Source: Beaufortia kweichowensis
Lineage: Eukaryota > Chordata > Actinopteri > Cypriniformes > Gastromyzontidae
Length of the DNA: 64,000 nucleotides
Assembly: GCA_019155185.1 (NCBI GenBank)
Contig: CM032809.1
Span: 11,099,512-11,163,511, forward strand
Reading direction: 5' to 3'
Shown here: positions 11,862 to 26,140 of the stretch, piece after piece
How positions within the stretch are numbered: the first letter of the stretch is position 1
How the letters are laid out: each line of letters starts with the position of its first letter
Translations under genes and position numbers: made by a program
The notes under the pieces: model-generated
The model's input: the letters and a program-made list of their open reading frames with translations, nothing else
What the model was told of the DNA's origin: nothing
Database searches by the model: none

Positions 11862-13320
11862 GATAAGAGTATGGGGCTGTAAAATTAATGTGGATTGTAT
11901 AGGTACAATAATCTAATTTTAGGTCATTCTGGTGAGAAATGATTTTGTTCATATTGAGATTTTTAGTAATATTTCTTTTTGATTGCAGACATGGGCGAAT
12001 CTAAGCTCAGTCTGTCACATTGTTAAGATCTCTTCTGAACGTATTTAATAAAAGCCCCTTTGAGCTAAATGTGCCATCAATAGTTTTGCTAAAAGTTTGT
12101 TTTGTCAACTGTTATGAATACACTAGCATATAAAAGCTAACAGACATGGACTAGAAAGTCACAAAACTTCAAAACACACAAATACAGCTTTATTCATACA
12201 CCCACACCTATAACTAAAGCTCAATAGGGTATTTTGTTTTTCTGGGTGCTTTTCTTGTTTCCTTGGGGCCAGTGTGTTTAGTGCGAAACCTTGTACTATG
12301 GTGTTTTTATACAGCTGTACTGAATACCATGAATGACAAGATCTGAAAATATGTGTACTAAATGTCAATCCATTCCTCTGACTGTGCTCTCCACAGCTCT
12401 TTTGTTAGAGCACTCATTCATCCATCCATTCATTCATTCAGACTGTGGCCTCCGCTTCTGAACTGGCACAGGTTCAACATATTGCAGAAAAAGGAAATGG
12501 AAAAATATTGAGTTATTCACACATCTTTTACTAGAGTAAATACAGGGATGCCACCACTTGAGATTTCTGCATGCATAACAAATGATATCACACCACCACG
12601 ACGGCTGGTGATGAATAATCACCTCCGTATCCCCTGGGCTCCAGCTGTGAGTCTTACAGGAAGTGATGCATTTCCAAACAGGAAGGTGGCTTTCCCCCCT
12701 AAAGAGCTCTTTAAGCGTCTAACTCTTTCATTCATAAATCTGACACAGACATAATAAAAAAGCATTTGCTCACGAATCTTTTTGAGAGTCGTTATAAAAA
12801 ACTAAATAGATTTTCATCTCTGACTGATGTTTGGGTGACCTGTTGTGTTTTTTTTTAACAAACGTAATGTGACATTTTAATGTACAAAATTGTCACCATG
12901 CTTAAACAACAACGCAGACAACAAAGCAAATCTGTCTTGCATGACTGAAGAATTTGTAGTTTTCTTTAATTTTTTCTAGTTTTTGGTTTGCCCCTTTTTT
13001 GCTTTAATGATATGCCATAGCATTAAAGAAAAATACCATAAAAATTATGCAAAACTAAATGATCCCAGCATGATTTGCAAATGCTTGAATGCTTTTATAC
13101 AAGCATGTTACCATGATCAGTCACATATCTGCTGTTTGGATTAGTGACCTAGAAATGTGCAGAATCCCTTCATATCTTTGTTATACTGTATTGCTTGTAG
13201 GATTGTGATTAAGAACATGACTGATGTTTTTGCAGCGTAAGCAACATTTGGCAACATCTGACGGCAGCATCATCTGTGTGTGTTGGAATTGGAACATTTA
13301 AGCGCGGACAGAGTTAAACT
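11862..13320. other. Non-coding stretch, AT-rich
   Basis: No gene is supported. It holds a short ATTC tetramer run near 12414-12440 (CATCCATCCATTCATTCATT) and ordinary unique-looking sequence. Homopolymer T runs at 12846-12857 and 12964-12975 are unremarkable. Confidence 0.45.
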
Positions 13321-13367
13321 CTATCTCTCTCCTCTCTCTCTCTCTCCAGAACATCCTCTCTCTCTCT

Positions 13368-13438
<71 letters not shown>
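13320..13438. repeat. (CT)n microsatellite, compound
   Basis: An interrupted CT array with small breaks (CCAGAACATCC, TGCT) becomes pure from about 13370 to 13438, giving some 34 uninterrupted units. The complementary strand is a GA array. Length is probably polymorphic and may be compressed in an assembly. Confidence 0.97.
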
Positions 13439-13442
<4 letters not shown>

Positions 13443-14204
13443 CGCACACACTCTAAAGTGGGAAGTGGGATATAGCGGATGTGAGTAGAGAGAAAGGAAA
13501 GCGAGGGAGCAGGGTCAGGAATGCGGCAGCATGGGAGTCTGGGAAAGGGGGAGGCGGCTTCGAAGCACTTCCTGTGTTAGGAGGGAAGAATCCATCAACT
13601 ATGAGACAGGAATGAGGGTCAGTGAGATAATAAACATACACACATACACATGCATACCATTACACACATGAACTTCTTGAACCGCTGGGAACACCAGGAA
13701 TGTGTAATTGAAACTGGGAGGCACAAATGGACTGTGTTTCGTTTTATGTAACAAGAATTACATTCTTTAAAAGTAAAAGCTACAAGAATTTTGCCTTAAA
13801 TATGAACAGTCCATTCAAACGTGTTAACAAATCAACCAAAATAAGACATTTTCTTTAAGTTTACTTCACGTGTGGTGCAGTTTGCTCGAACATGCATCGT
13901 GTATGGAATCATTTAGGTTAATCCAATTATATTTAGATGTTTGAGACTAGTTTGGTTTGACCGTTTGGTTAATCTTGTCCCTCCCCACATCTACTCATGC
14001 ATGCCTTCTGTCTGGCTTTAGGAAAGTCCTCCATGACTTCTGGCTCAGCTGCAGGAGCCTGTGGGAATACCCAAATACCCACAATCCCCGACCAGTCACA
14101 CCAGCATCGCCAGCTGCCAGTATCTAACACATACAGAAAGCGAAACATAGAAAGAATAAAATAAATACTAGTTAGTGAACTCTGAAAAATGCTTAAAAAA
14201 CTGA
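13439..14204. other. Non-coding stretch next to the CT array
   Basis: Purine-rich on the + strand to about 13560 (GGGAAGTGGG, AAAGGGGGAGG). The ACATACACACATACACA run at 13632-13655 is CA-rich. The interval 13990-14125 is a G+C-richer unique patch. No gene is supported. Confidence 0.45.
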
Positions 14205-14285
14205 ATTTTGGGTTAAACAAGCCATTTAACAGTAATTTAACCCCCAAAATGGGTTTGTCTATATTTTACCCAGACATTTTAGACA
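14205..14285. repeat. Short inverted repeat of the 'TTTGGGTTAA' type
   Basis: ATTTTGGGTTAAA at 14205-14217 faces TTTAACCCCCAAAAT at 14236-14250, followed by GGGTTTGTCTATATTTTACCC. Such TAACCC/GGGTTA foldbacks are widespread in fish genomes as eroded MITEs. This copy is short, so the family call is tentative. Similar CAACCCAAC sequence appears at 62883-62930. Confidence 0.4.
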
Positions 14286-14369
14286 ATTCTTTTATATATA
14301 TTTTATATTGAGATAAATTGAGATAAATCTTGAAAATGCTCTTTGGCTGTGCCAAAGCCACCACAATGG

Positions 14370-14424
14370 TATTGCCAGCATGTTGCTAAGGTGTTGCTAG
14401 GGTGTTTTTAGGGGTTTATAGAAT
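14370..14424 (+). repeat. Degenerate 10-bp tandem repeat (GTTGCTAGGGT type)
   Basis: TGTTGCTAAG, GTGTTGCTAG and GGTGTTTTTAGG are near-identical 10-11-mers in tandem. The reverse-complement version (TAGCAACACC, ATAGCAACAT) occurs at 19640-19700 and 51258-51310. It is a familiar dispersed simple repeat of cyprinids. Confidence 0.6.
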
Positions 14425-15367
14425 AGCAGTTGTTTATTGTTTTGTGATCTCATGATTTATGGTATCATTTTCATCTATGAATACTTGCAGTTACTTTATA
14501 AAGTAAAATGCTGAGCAGTTTCAAGAACGTCCCAAACAGGAAGTGGAACATTAGTAAGGCACTTAACCTACATCTGATCCATGCAATCATGGTATTGCAT
14601 ATGACTTTGTAGAATAAAAGTCGCTTTTTGAACATTAAGTAACTAGAAAGAGAAAGAAATCAATTGATGGCACACTTCAGCGCCGCCAACTCTTTACAGT
14701 GTGATTTTACTAGGGTGGATTTACATCACAGCAATTAAACCTCAGTGATTTTTTTTAGAGCATAATCTTCATTCCCCCTTTAGAGGAAAAGGAAGGACCT
14801 TCATATGTCACTTTCTAACATGAGATCTAACGCTGACCACTCCCAGAGAAAATTGGATTATTTTATTATTGATTAAAGTTTACAGAATAAAGGCAGTTTA
14901 ATTTAACTGTTGCAAGTCATATTGCATGGGAGCTTTATTCTGGACCATTAAGCAGCTTGCGGTGTGCCTGCGAACAGCTGTGACCTTGCGCAAATGCCCT
15001 CGAAAACTCAACAACAAACAGCCAAAAGAATTTGGAATATTCATCGTATCACAGTTGTGACAATTGAATGCTTCCTGCTGGGTGTGACTATTAATAGTGC
15101 TCTGAAAAGAGTTGTAAGATATGCACATAGACTCACAAATCATATGTACAAGGAAAGGTCACATGGACCGTCTCATGAGATGTGTTATTATAATAGATCT
15201 ATGTGCCATCATCAGTCTAGAGCACATAAGCAGTCTGCAGCTCATACAGTTATATACCCCTTGCAGAATTTCTCATATCATAAAGATCATAAAGTATGTG
15301 TTTTGTCTGCCCTAAAGATGCTGAATAACCAATATGTAAGAATATTTCATAAGACATAATAATAACT
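14425..15367. other. Non-coding stretch
   Basis: Unique-looking AT-rich sequence without a supported gene. A 131-codon open frame at 14964-15359 (+) has no recognisable domain and biased AT-rich codons, and it overlaps another frame on the opposite strand, so I treat it as chance. Confidence 0.4.
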
Positions 15368-15965
15368 AAACTTGCACAAAAGTTTACAAACCCTCTGTTT
15401 TTAATGTTGTGGGTTATTCCTGAACATCAATGACTGCTCGCAGCCTTTTGCGGTTGTTGTGAACAAGTACCTCAATTGTAACACATCTGAATCTCAGTTG
15501 AGCTACTGTGGCGAGCATCAAGGACACCAAAGAACCTCTCGGCCTTTGAAAGAGCCTCAGATATCCTATTTATGCACTTTAGGAACTTCAATATATGTTT
15601 CAAAGGCTTCTATACCTTGTGAATAGTTGGAATCAATGAATGTCTGAACTAAGAATGAGGAGTTTACACCAAGAATGATAACTATAAAGATAAAGTTAAG
15701 ATAAGAAATCATTCTTAATGTAAGAGATGGAGTCCACACCACAACTATAACTATAATTATAACCAGATGAATGATATTGCTGTTATGGATGTTAATAAAG
15801 TTCTAGTTCTAGTTCTAAGTGTTTTAAACAATTAAAATGTTTCAGTTTAAAGTTTTTAAATGTTGCTTTTAAAATAAAACGCAGGTAACAGCTTTCTGTC
15901 AAGAACAATAGGCAACTTGACATCTTAGGACAAACCAAGGGGATAGTAAACTTTTGTACAGTGTA
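15368..15965. mobile_element. Non-autonomous DNA transposon with GTACAAAAGTTTAC-type ends
   Basis: The left end CTTGCACAAAAGTTTACAAA and the right end, which read on the minus strand is CACTGTACAAAAGTTTACTA, are inverted repeats of about 24 bp with a few mismatches. The 600-bp body has no transposase frame. Internal AACTATAACTATAATTATAA and a TTCTAGTTCTAG short tandem suggest nested or low-complexity insertions. The superfamily is not determined; the ends resemble Tc1/mariner-like elements. Confidence 0.65.
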
Positions 15966-16040
15966 ATTGTGAACTATGTAGCCTAAATATCATATCACAT
16001 GTCAAAAATTTTATTATTAGGGCAGTACTAAAAACAAAAG

Positions 16041-16165
16041 CTTGAACATTTTATGAAAATTAAAACAAATTAAAAAAACTTCTGAACATGTTATGAAAAT
16101 TAAAACAAATTAAAAAAGCCTTCTGTACATTTTGTAAAAATTGACAGCAAATAAGAAATTTATAA
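16041..16165. repeat. Three-unit tandem repeat, 40-bp period
   Basis: TGAACATTTTATGAAAATTA starts at 16043 and recurs at 16083 (one change) and, more diverged, at 16124. Each unit continues into an A-rich AAACAAATTAAAAAA segment. The first two units are almost identical and the third is decayed, as expected for an old local slippage event. Confidence 0.85.
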
Positions 16166-16831
16166 AATAAAACTGAAATTTAAAACTAAAATCTGTTTTT
16201 TTTAAACATTTTATAAACATTCAATCTAAAATGTTTAAATGTACATGATTCCTTTTAATTTTGTCTTACAGATTCTGCAAGACGTATGTAGACATATTAA
16301 GCTGAACTGTACAGCATCAATTGTCTGTGCACAACACAAGACAACACAGACAGACTAACCCCAGGTGCGGCGGATTTAAGGACATGCACACAAAATTTCT
16401 CGGTTTCTGCCCTTCTCTCTCTCGTCTGGACGCGAGCACACGCCCGTATGTGGCGATTAGATTCAGAGACAGTGTCAGAGACCCTGAGTTTGATAAATGA
16501 GGTACATAGTCCTCAGTTCCTGTAGGGTAAACAGGATAGAATACTACAGGTTCAGCCCTCTCAGCTGGGGAATAGTCAGGGTCATCTATACACACACACT
16601 CAAACAGGCATCTCATATCTGCAGATGTTAAATAATGACTGTGCACAGTATAATATGTCTCTTTCTCTTAAGTAAATGAGTGAATCACTGAAGCCGCTAT
16701 ATTTAGTGTTTAATCTAAAGCATATGGTTGGTGGTGAGAGCTCCTTCTCTCACACTTTCACTTTTTTTGTGACAGAACAGGATTGAGTTTCCAAATTACA
16801 TTTCACTAGAACTGTTTCCCCGGCATCTGGC
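16166..16831. other. Non-coding stretch
   Basis: AT-rich to about 16270, then a more balanced unique-looking region at 16340-16560 with several CpGs (GGTGCGGCGGATTT, GACGCGAGCACACG). No exon signals or recognisable peptide. The open frame on the minus strand at 16317-16646 shows no known domain. Confidence 0.4.
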
Positions 16832-17098
16832 TTAAAGGGATAGTTCACCTAAAAATAAAAATGATTTTATTATTTACTCCCCCTCATGTCATGTCAAACC
16901 TGTATGACTTTTTTGCTTCAGCAGAACACAGAAGAAGATATTTTGAAAAACGCTGGTTACCGGCAACCCATTCACTTTCATAGTATGGACACAAGATACA
17001 ATGGAAGTCAATGGGTGCCGGTAACCAGCGTTTGGCAAAATATCTTCTTTTGTGTTCCACAAAAGAAAGAATTATATACAGGGTTTGAATGACAAAAA
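16832..17098. mobile_element. Foldback MITE ('AGTTCAC' family), 3' end eroded
   Basis: Its left end TTAAAGGGATAGTTCACC and internal CTCATGTCATGTCAAACC match the copy at 5245. The hairpin arms are clear: AACGCTGGTTACCGG on the left against CCGGTAACCAGCG on the right. After GTTTGAATGACA the expected right terminus is missing and non-repeat sequence follows, so this copy is truncated by about 40 bp. Confidence 0.88.
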
Positions 17099-17874
17099 AA
17101 CCATACGCGTTCATATTACCGTCAGTATATAGAGCAGCTCTAGCTCTCTTGGCTTGTCATCTGCTCTGTTCCAACAGCCAGCGTGAAACATTGTTTTCCA
17201 GCTGTGCATGATTCCCCAAATCTCGCACAACAGCCTTCGGTGCCACATTGAGCTTCTGTTCATGTGTGTGTTTGTGCATGTATGTTGCTTTGACTAAAAC
17301 AAAACATATTTTTCATATACTGGCTTTGTTTGTAAAAAATTTACAAGAATGTGTTTAAGTGTTTATGTTAGAGAGATTGTATGTGTATGTGTGTGTGTGT
17401 TAGAAAGACAGTATGTGTGTGTGTCCAGACAGATGGGCCGGCTGCAGCTGTCCAGACTGGTCAATGCAGGACATCTAATGAACCTGTAGATTTAAACACA
17501 AGCCAACATGCTTCTGTTGTCCCAGAATCAACCATGTGAAACATTCTGCTGTCTTTACCAGTGTCTCCTCAGCACAACCACAGTTATTCTGCGTGTTTGA
17601 GTTTCCTCTCTGCACAACACCAACCAACATCACCGCCCATTCCTCAACTACACAAACAGCCAAGATTATCTGTGAAGTTCATGTTAAAACCACAACAACA
17701 CACATAAACATATCACAGAAACCGCTGGAACGTATATGCGTACATGCATGTGTGTCCGTGTCAGTGAGTGTGCGCGCTTTTGGAAAGCGGGTGATTAGTT
17801 TACAGTGGCTGGAGCTCAGAGAAGAAGGTCATCCATCATTCCCCAGACAAAAGTGTCAAGTACACTGCACAACA
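17099..17874. other. Non-coding stretch with GT-rich patches
   Basis: Short TGTGTGTGTG runs occur at 17388-17425. The interval 17500-17830 is unique-looking and moderately CpG-bearing (GTGCGCGCTTTTGG). No gene is supported. Confidence 0.4.
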
Positions 17875-18171
<297 letters not shown>

Positions 18172-19639
18172 CAGCTGGGCATCAGAGGATATGAGCGAGA
18201 GAATAATTTAAAAGATAATAATGTTAAGTTGGGTGAGGTACAGAAGAAAGTGAAAGGAGGTAAAATAAAATAAGGGTGTTTCTTTAACTGCAGACACTTT
18301 TATGTTCCAAAGGTTGATTTGTATTAGAACTAACACATTTCAAATAATTTTTTGTTATATGAAGGTCACACCTTGGAAACATTTCCATTTCTTCATTTCG
18401 TTATTTTTTTTTCAAATGCCTTATGGAATGAATTTACTTCACTAAAATATGAAAAAAATCATTATAAAATTAAATGTATTATTTTTTGTGAAATTATGAT
18501 AATCTGCATTTTTAAATAATACATTTTGAAACTGATTTACAGTTGTTGTACAGTAAACATTTTAATAGTTTACTTTTATTTTGTATTATGTTTCATTTAC
18601 ACACAAGGTGTTAATATCAAATAAAGCAAAATGTGTAAAAATACTTTATTTTTGCTATACATGTACAGTGCATATCCACTGTTAGAAATTGTATATAGGA
18701 ATATTAACAAAATGTAAAATGTACATATTTAGGGAGTTTACAGAGCCAAGGTACCCACCTAAAGAGACACCCTTTCAAACATTTTACCTCGAATAAAAGA
18801 CAAGAAGCAGCTAGGAGTTGACAGGAGGAGGGCCGGGCCGGCCATCAGCGGGTGGTCGGATAGAGAGGGCATTAACCCGACAGAGCCGGTCCTGCCAAGC
18901 CAACCCTCCATCACAGCTGTCCCGCCTGGCATCATGCCACGCTCAGAGGAGACAGAAAAAGAGGGCAAAACCGAGAAAACAAGCAGAACAAAAGTGCTAG
19001 AAACATTATGCTATTGTCGCTCATTGTATCACAGGGCAGTGGAGAAACAACAGAGGCTAATCTTTCCAAACATATGGACGCTAGCAGGACAGACAGAGGG
19101 ACACAGTTACAATAAAAGACAGAGCAATAGAGAAAGAGAGAGATGAGAGAGAGTGAAAACAACAGACAGATTCAAATCTGGGCAGCTGGTCAGTGAGTGT
19201 CGGGTGAATATGTTTACTCGGATACAGAATGGGCTTTTAGGGCCACGACAATAGGGCGAGAGCCTGCCATTAAACACTCCGGGATAATCCGTATTGACTG
19301 AGCACGAGCAGAGAAACCTAGCCGAGTGCCGCAAGACGCTTATATGCTTAATGGGTGATCTTGTTACATACGCACAAAAAGGCAGGAAGGGTGATTGCCG
19401 GGGGTTGTGAAGGAGAAAGACTTTGTCGTGACCCTAATCGCACATGTCAAATACAGCATGCAAGCATTACTGTTATTACTGCTTATGCTTTGGGGATTTT
19501 AACAAACCCTGAACGCTACTGTTAGTGCTGTAAACATGAATGATATATCAACATGTGCAGCTTGTTGAAATTATTGCTGTTATTTTCTCCATGCAACTAT
19601 AAATCTTCACCTGGCTGATAAAGTAGGTATCACCCAGAA

Positions 19640-19710
19640 TCTCCTAGCAATCGCATAGCAACATCCTAAAATCCACTCTGAGCAACACTCATCGCCATGG
19701 CAACCACCCG
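19640..19710 (-). repeat. Degenerate AGCAAC tandem repeat with X-box-like motif
   Basis: CTCCTAGCAATCGCATAGCA, then ACATCC and later CTCTGAGCAACACTC, is the reverse orientation of the unit at 14370. Adjacent ATCGCCATGGCAACC (19691-19705) matches an RFX X-box half palindrome. The repeat itself may generate such motifs. Confidence 0.5.
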
Positions 19711-20070
19711 CATCATCTTAGCATTGTGGTAGCTGGTTTTGCTGAGGCTACACATACACACAATTTGTAATTCTAACGTGTATTGTAATGTTGCGTATGA
19801 TGAAATCTTGTTTTCAAGTCTTGATGAAGCGAAAAGAATGCAAACACATGTCTTGCGTACACGTCCCCGCTGTACCATAAGGCATCGGTGAATCACATCC
19901 ATTGCTCAGAAACTTGAAGTGACTCTTGACTTTTCCCCTCCAAGGCTGATTAATATGCATCTGGAGTAACAAACAAACAAACACGCGTGCCCACCGTGAC
20001 TGTCTGTCATTTGTCCGTTGTCATTGTTTGTTTGTCTCTTTTACTCCTTTAGTTTTTGCAAACCAAAGCC

Positions 20071-20081
20071 CCATCTGCTGG
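20071..20081 (-). promoter_or_regulatory. CTCF-core-like motif
   Basis: CCATCTGCTGG is the reverse complement of CCAGCAGATGG, matching the degenerate CTCF core CCASYAGRKGG. It is only the 11-bp core; flanking bases were not scored. It is reported as a weak candidate. Confidence 0.25.
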
Positions 20082-20275
20082 ATCATCAACACGCTTGAGT
20101 ATTTTAATTCACATCTTCAGACACCATCTGCCCAACACCCTCTTCCCTGAAACACACACATCCTAAATATGATCACACCCCAGCGAGCATCACCTGTTTC
20201 CTCTGTTTAGGGTTGGATACTTGTTACACTCCAACATCTGTCACTCTTTAAACTGCATCTCGCAATGCAGCAGTC

Positions 20276-20283
20276 TGACGTCA
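20276..20283. promoter_or_regulatory. Full cAMP-response element TGACGTCA
   Basis: A perfect palindromic CRE (CREB/ATF family site) sits in a unique-looking stretch after CTGCATCTCGCAATGCAGCA. One 8-mer of this kind is expected by chance about once per 65 kb or less often in CpG-depleted DNA, so it is weak evidence alone. Confidence 0.3.
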
Positions 20284-20694
20284 AACCATCAAGCTCTGGA
20301 GAAAAAACTTCTGCAGGAACATTACTTTGTTTATATCTTGTTTAATGGTTAAATTAACATATTGTTTATGCACAAATACAGTATACTTAGACTGTACAAC
20401 TACTGTCGTTGTTTATCATTATAGATTCACATATCACACATATGACAAACAAATATGAATGGTTTCTTTGGTTAAAAAGAAAACAAAAATCTGTCATTAA
20501 GCAGGTACATAAAAAATATGTCGTCTTACTTTATCTCAGTTTGCAAACTGTGAGCTAAAAATTATTGCTAATAATTAAGCTGTCAGGTTGGATTTTGCAA
20601 GAAATGTCAGTTTGAAATGATTAAAAAAGACTTTTTACAAAAGGAAATCTGCTATGTTATGTTTAAAAAAATAGAGGCAAAATTTAACAGCTTT

Positions 20695-20915
20695 AACCTG
20701 TTAACTCGGTCTCATTTTTTATTTCACTATTTACTTTAATATTAATTAAAATATTAATTTTATAGCAAATTTTCATAACAATAAACATTAACACAAAAAA
20801 AATATAAAATTCTGTTAATGTTATTTTCAAAAGTACCTAAATTTTAAAAAATATAGAACTAAAAAAAACGTATGACTATGTATTTGTTTGCTCAATATGT
20901 GCAGTGCCAGTTATC
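20695..20915 (+). repeat. Dispersed family A, copy 1
   Basis: It starts with TTTAACCTGTTAACT, continues with ATTTCACTATTTACTTTAAT, CAAATTTTCATAACAATAAA and ACCTAAATTTTAAAAA, and ends GCTCAATATGTGCAGTG. The same order of blocks is found at 23815 and 39335 (+), and in reverse at 42485 and 45866. No coding frame is present. I could not assign a class. Confidence 0.75.
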
Positions 20916-21837
20916 ACATTAAATACTTTTGCCTAAATAAGTTGTTTTTGTTCGTAAACAACAAACAACAATTTTAATTGGGTGAGACATGCGTCAAAAA
21001 AAATTGCTTTCCAAGGAAAATGATTGTGTGATTCTCACATTAAGTATTAGACAATACAATTAATAAAACACAACCACCAATGCGTTTCCTTTGACAAACA
21101 ATAGAAAATGTGTTTCTATAACCTCATTGGTTAATGTAGCATGTTAGCTGTGCTGCAGAGCAGACCTCATAGACTTAATTAGCCATCTCCGCCCGACCGC
21201 CACCCTCAGGTACTATAATCATATCAGTCTGACAGGATTTCATTAAGAATCAATCTACTGGAGAACAAGGAGCAAAAACACTTAAACTGCATCCAGCGTG
21301 ATCTCGTGGGTGCCGTCTGGAACCGCTTACACCGCCACAGACACTAAAATCCTCTGCCGACTGCCCGTCATAGCAGAGGCGAGGTTTAAGTGTTGGTCGC
21401 TCATACCGTGGGCGATGACGAGAAGGCACCGTTGCTTTATGTGCTGCGACGTTTATAGCGGTGATTATGAGAGTTTGTACGAAGCTCTCTCGTCCATTCA
21501 GTCACAGTAATGATGAGACTCATTACAGTTCAGCTACACACTTCATTTGGTTCTCGAAACTGCTAAAGTGCCTGATTATACAGAGCAACAAACACACTAA
21601 AAAAGCAGAGAATAAGTGGTCGAATGAGGGGAAGAGGAGCATTTTTGGAGATGAGATCTTGTGAATGTAACCTGAGGCTCAGGGCCTGAAGCGTTTGGCT
21701 TGTAGAACAGAAAATCCACACATCCATGACACACAACCCTCTCTTAGCCATCTGGAGCACGAGCTGTGACCCAGCTTTCACTCAGCAAGAAGGCCACAGC
21801 ACACACAATCACACATGCACATATGTGCCATGTTTCT
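20916..21837. other. Non-coding stretch with a candidate conserved patch
   Basis: 21120-21270 contains GACTTAATTAGCCATC and TCATTAAGAATCAATC (homeodomain-type cores) in unique-looking sequence. 21290-21480 is CpG-bearing. The open frame 21298-21510 is not recognisable. No gene is supported. Confidence 0.45.
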
Positions 21838-23814
<1,977 letters not shown>

Positions 23815-24150
23815 TTAACCTGTTAACTGTTCCTCAGGAGGAACACCTATGTTTTTTCACTAATCACTTAAATATTTTATAGTTGAATTCCATCATTACA
23901 AACTGTATATTGATGGAAAGGTATAAGACTCAAGATTAAATATTTAACAAATTTTAATAACAATAACCTTAAACAAAAAGATTAATAAAAAATTTAATGT
24001 TACTCTGATTTATAAAAATACCCAAAATTAAAAAAATTTAAAGACTTTAAAATGTAAAATGTTTGAAAAAATATCTTTGAAGAAAATTTTATTTAAAAAT
24101 AAAAACAATGTCAATAGATATTACGCTAAAAAATATTTGAATGTGTAGCT
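23815..24150 (+). repeat. Dispersed family A, copy 2
   Basis: AACCTGTTAACTGTTCC, then TAATCACTTAAATATTTTAT, AGTTGAATTCCATCATTACA, AACTGTATATTGATGGAAAG and GACTCAAGATTAAATATTT match the 39335 copy closely. At its head GTTCCTCAGGAGGAAC is an almost perfect palindrome. The sequence is eroded towards the 3' end. Confidence 0.8.
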
Positions 24151-24194
24151 CTAACTCTGATGAGTAAATCAGTAAAAATTAAAATGTATTTTTC

Positions 24195-24400
24195 ATGTAA
24201 ATTATTTTTATTTTATTTTATTATTTTTATTTTATTTTATTTTTATTTTGACATTTTATTAAGAAAACAGATAGATGACAGAACTACAACTGGCAGAACT
24301 AGTCAGGACTGGAAAGCCAGCCACATCTTCAAACCCACATCTCCCATATGGGCACCATGGCCCACCATGGCCCAACATGGTGGTTCACGATAGACATAAA
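24195..24400 (-). mobile_element. tRNA-derived SINE with (AAAAT)n tail, minus strand
   Basis: Read on the minus strand, CCATATGGGAGATGTGGGTT precedes TGAAGATGTGG, resembling a tRNA-type promoter B-box region. The body then runs through TTCCAGTCCTGAC and CATCTATCTGTTTTC to AATAAAATGTCAAAATAAAA and a pentamer AAAAT tail (24202-24249 on the + strand). A tail of short A-rich repeats fits reverse transcription by a LINE partner. A related 5' segment occurs at 34540-34620. Target-site duplications were not resolved. Confidence 0.6.
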
Positions 24401-26100
24401 TCTTAACATAAGTCTCATTTTAGAGCTTAACATGGTCACCTCAATGCCCCGCTCATGTAAAAAAGAGCAGCCATGGAGTTAATGACAAAAAGTGTCTTAT
24501 TGTTATTCTAAGCGGTCTATTTAAGACATTGGAGCCTGACTGATCGTGAAGAATACCGACCACAGAGGCAAACCCTGCAACACACCACTGCCCATAGACA
24601 CAACCCAAACAATACAACAACCATTCCACGAGTGCTAGCGGTCACACACAACACCTCCTCAATGAGTCAGGAGACTCTATATTCACATGGACTCCAGAAT
24701 TCTTTACATGTTTTGACAATATTGGGAAAAGAATGTTTATAATGAATGTATGAATGTCTAGAAATGTCCTCAGACGTCTCAGAACCATATACATTTTAGG
24801 GCCCTGGGGAATGTGGGTGAGCTGAATGTGCAGAAATGTTATCAAACTCTCATTGCCAACTTCTTCTGGTTTTGCCGTCTAAGATATCTCTGTTTCTCTC
24901 CCGCACATCTCCAGTGTGTTTTGTTGCACGACCACAGGGACAGTGCTGCTTCCCTGTCAGCGCTGGGAAAAATGTCAGGAATCTGCTCCGCACCGCGATA
25001 ACCCTCAAAGTGTTTACGTTTGGAAAGAAGAGAATAACAGACCGAAATGGCAGCAAGGGGAGAAGTGGAAGGCGAGAGGAACAGGACTGAGATACTGGAG
25101 GATTTGGGTGTGAACACACTAGTAAACACAGTCTTATTGTACATGTATGTAAAGAAATGACACTCACAAAAAATATTTACCACTGCGCTGTAGAAAACGT
25201 CTGTTACGATAAACAAACAGGATTTGTAGAAGTAGGTCTGATTTCTGAAAACACTTTTACATTTACAATGATTCTGAAATGACCCTTGCATTGCGAAAGA
25301 CTCCACGGGAATGGCCTTTCTGTGTTTTTACTCGTTCCCTATCTTCATTAATAACATCTCATTTCACCTATCTAGCTTTCCTGATCTTATCCAAGCCACA
25401 TCTGTACGTCTTCTGGTGTTTTTAATCCCTTCATGCAAATCTACACACACACAGAAACAGAGCTACCTCGCTGGCTTTCTTCCAGATGTGGAAGGTGCTT
25501 ATTATAAGGTTTTGGGAAGCTGAAATTCTTTTGCTAAATGCAACAACTGTTTGTTTGTTTTGGGTTGTGAGATTGACATTCTTTGGAATTTGCTAGAAAA
25601 ACAAAAACATCTTTTGTGTACTGGAAGGGATTTTGTGGACTTGTTTTCTGACTCTGTTAGACATCAGAATTCCAGTCGAGCTTATGGAGAGCTGAGCTTT
25701 TCCTCAAAACAAAACTAAATTCTGTCCGGAGCATCTTGTGTGCTCACAGTAATTAAAGACAACCTCAGAAATAAACAGATTCTTACATTGTTGAACAAAA
25801 TCTGAGTTGTATGAAGTCTGATTCGGTGCTGAGTCCACTGCGGTGTGCTTGATAAGATACAACCATTTGTTAGACACTATTCAATACTGTAATATCGGTT
25901 AGCTATTGCTCTGACTATATGCAGTTCATCTTGGGATAAATGAAAACTAGACATCTGGGACTGACCCAGACCTGGTTCAGGATAATGAGGCACAGCGTCT
26001 GAAGGACAGTGAAAGACCTTGAAGATCAAACTCAAATTATGGACATTACTCTTCATTTCTTTTACATTTACAGCCCAATGGCAACCTTTATGGAGGACAT
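24401..26100. other. Non-coding stretch
   Basis: No gene is supported. The open frame on the minus strand at 24842-25306 (154 codons) crosses unique-looking sequence but shows no family motif and overlaps frames on the other strand. 24900-25110 has modest CpG (CAGCGCTGGG, CCGCACCGCGATAACC) and may be a conserved or regulatory patch. The rest is AT-rich. Confidence 0.4.
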
Positions 26101-26140
26101 ATTGTTTGTGTGTGTGTGTGTGTATGTACAGGTTTCTTGT
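26101..26140. repeat. Short (GT)n with fish 'TTGTGGGGACC' motif
   Basis: A (TG)n run of about nine units is followed by CAGGTTTCTTGTGGGGACC and AAATGT, a fragment of a motif widespread in fish minisatellites. Only one partial unit is present. Confidence 0.5.

Noticed and set aside
24842..25306. 154-codon minus-strand frame
   Set aside because: No recognisable motif, and frames overlap on both strands; expected by chance at about this length.
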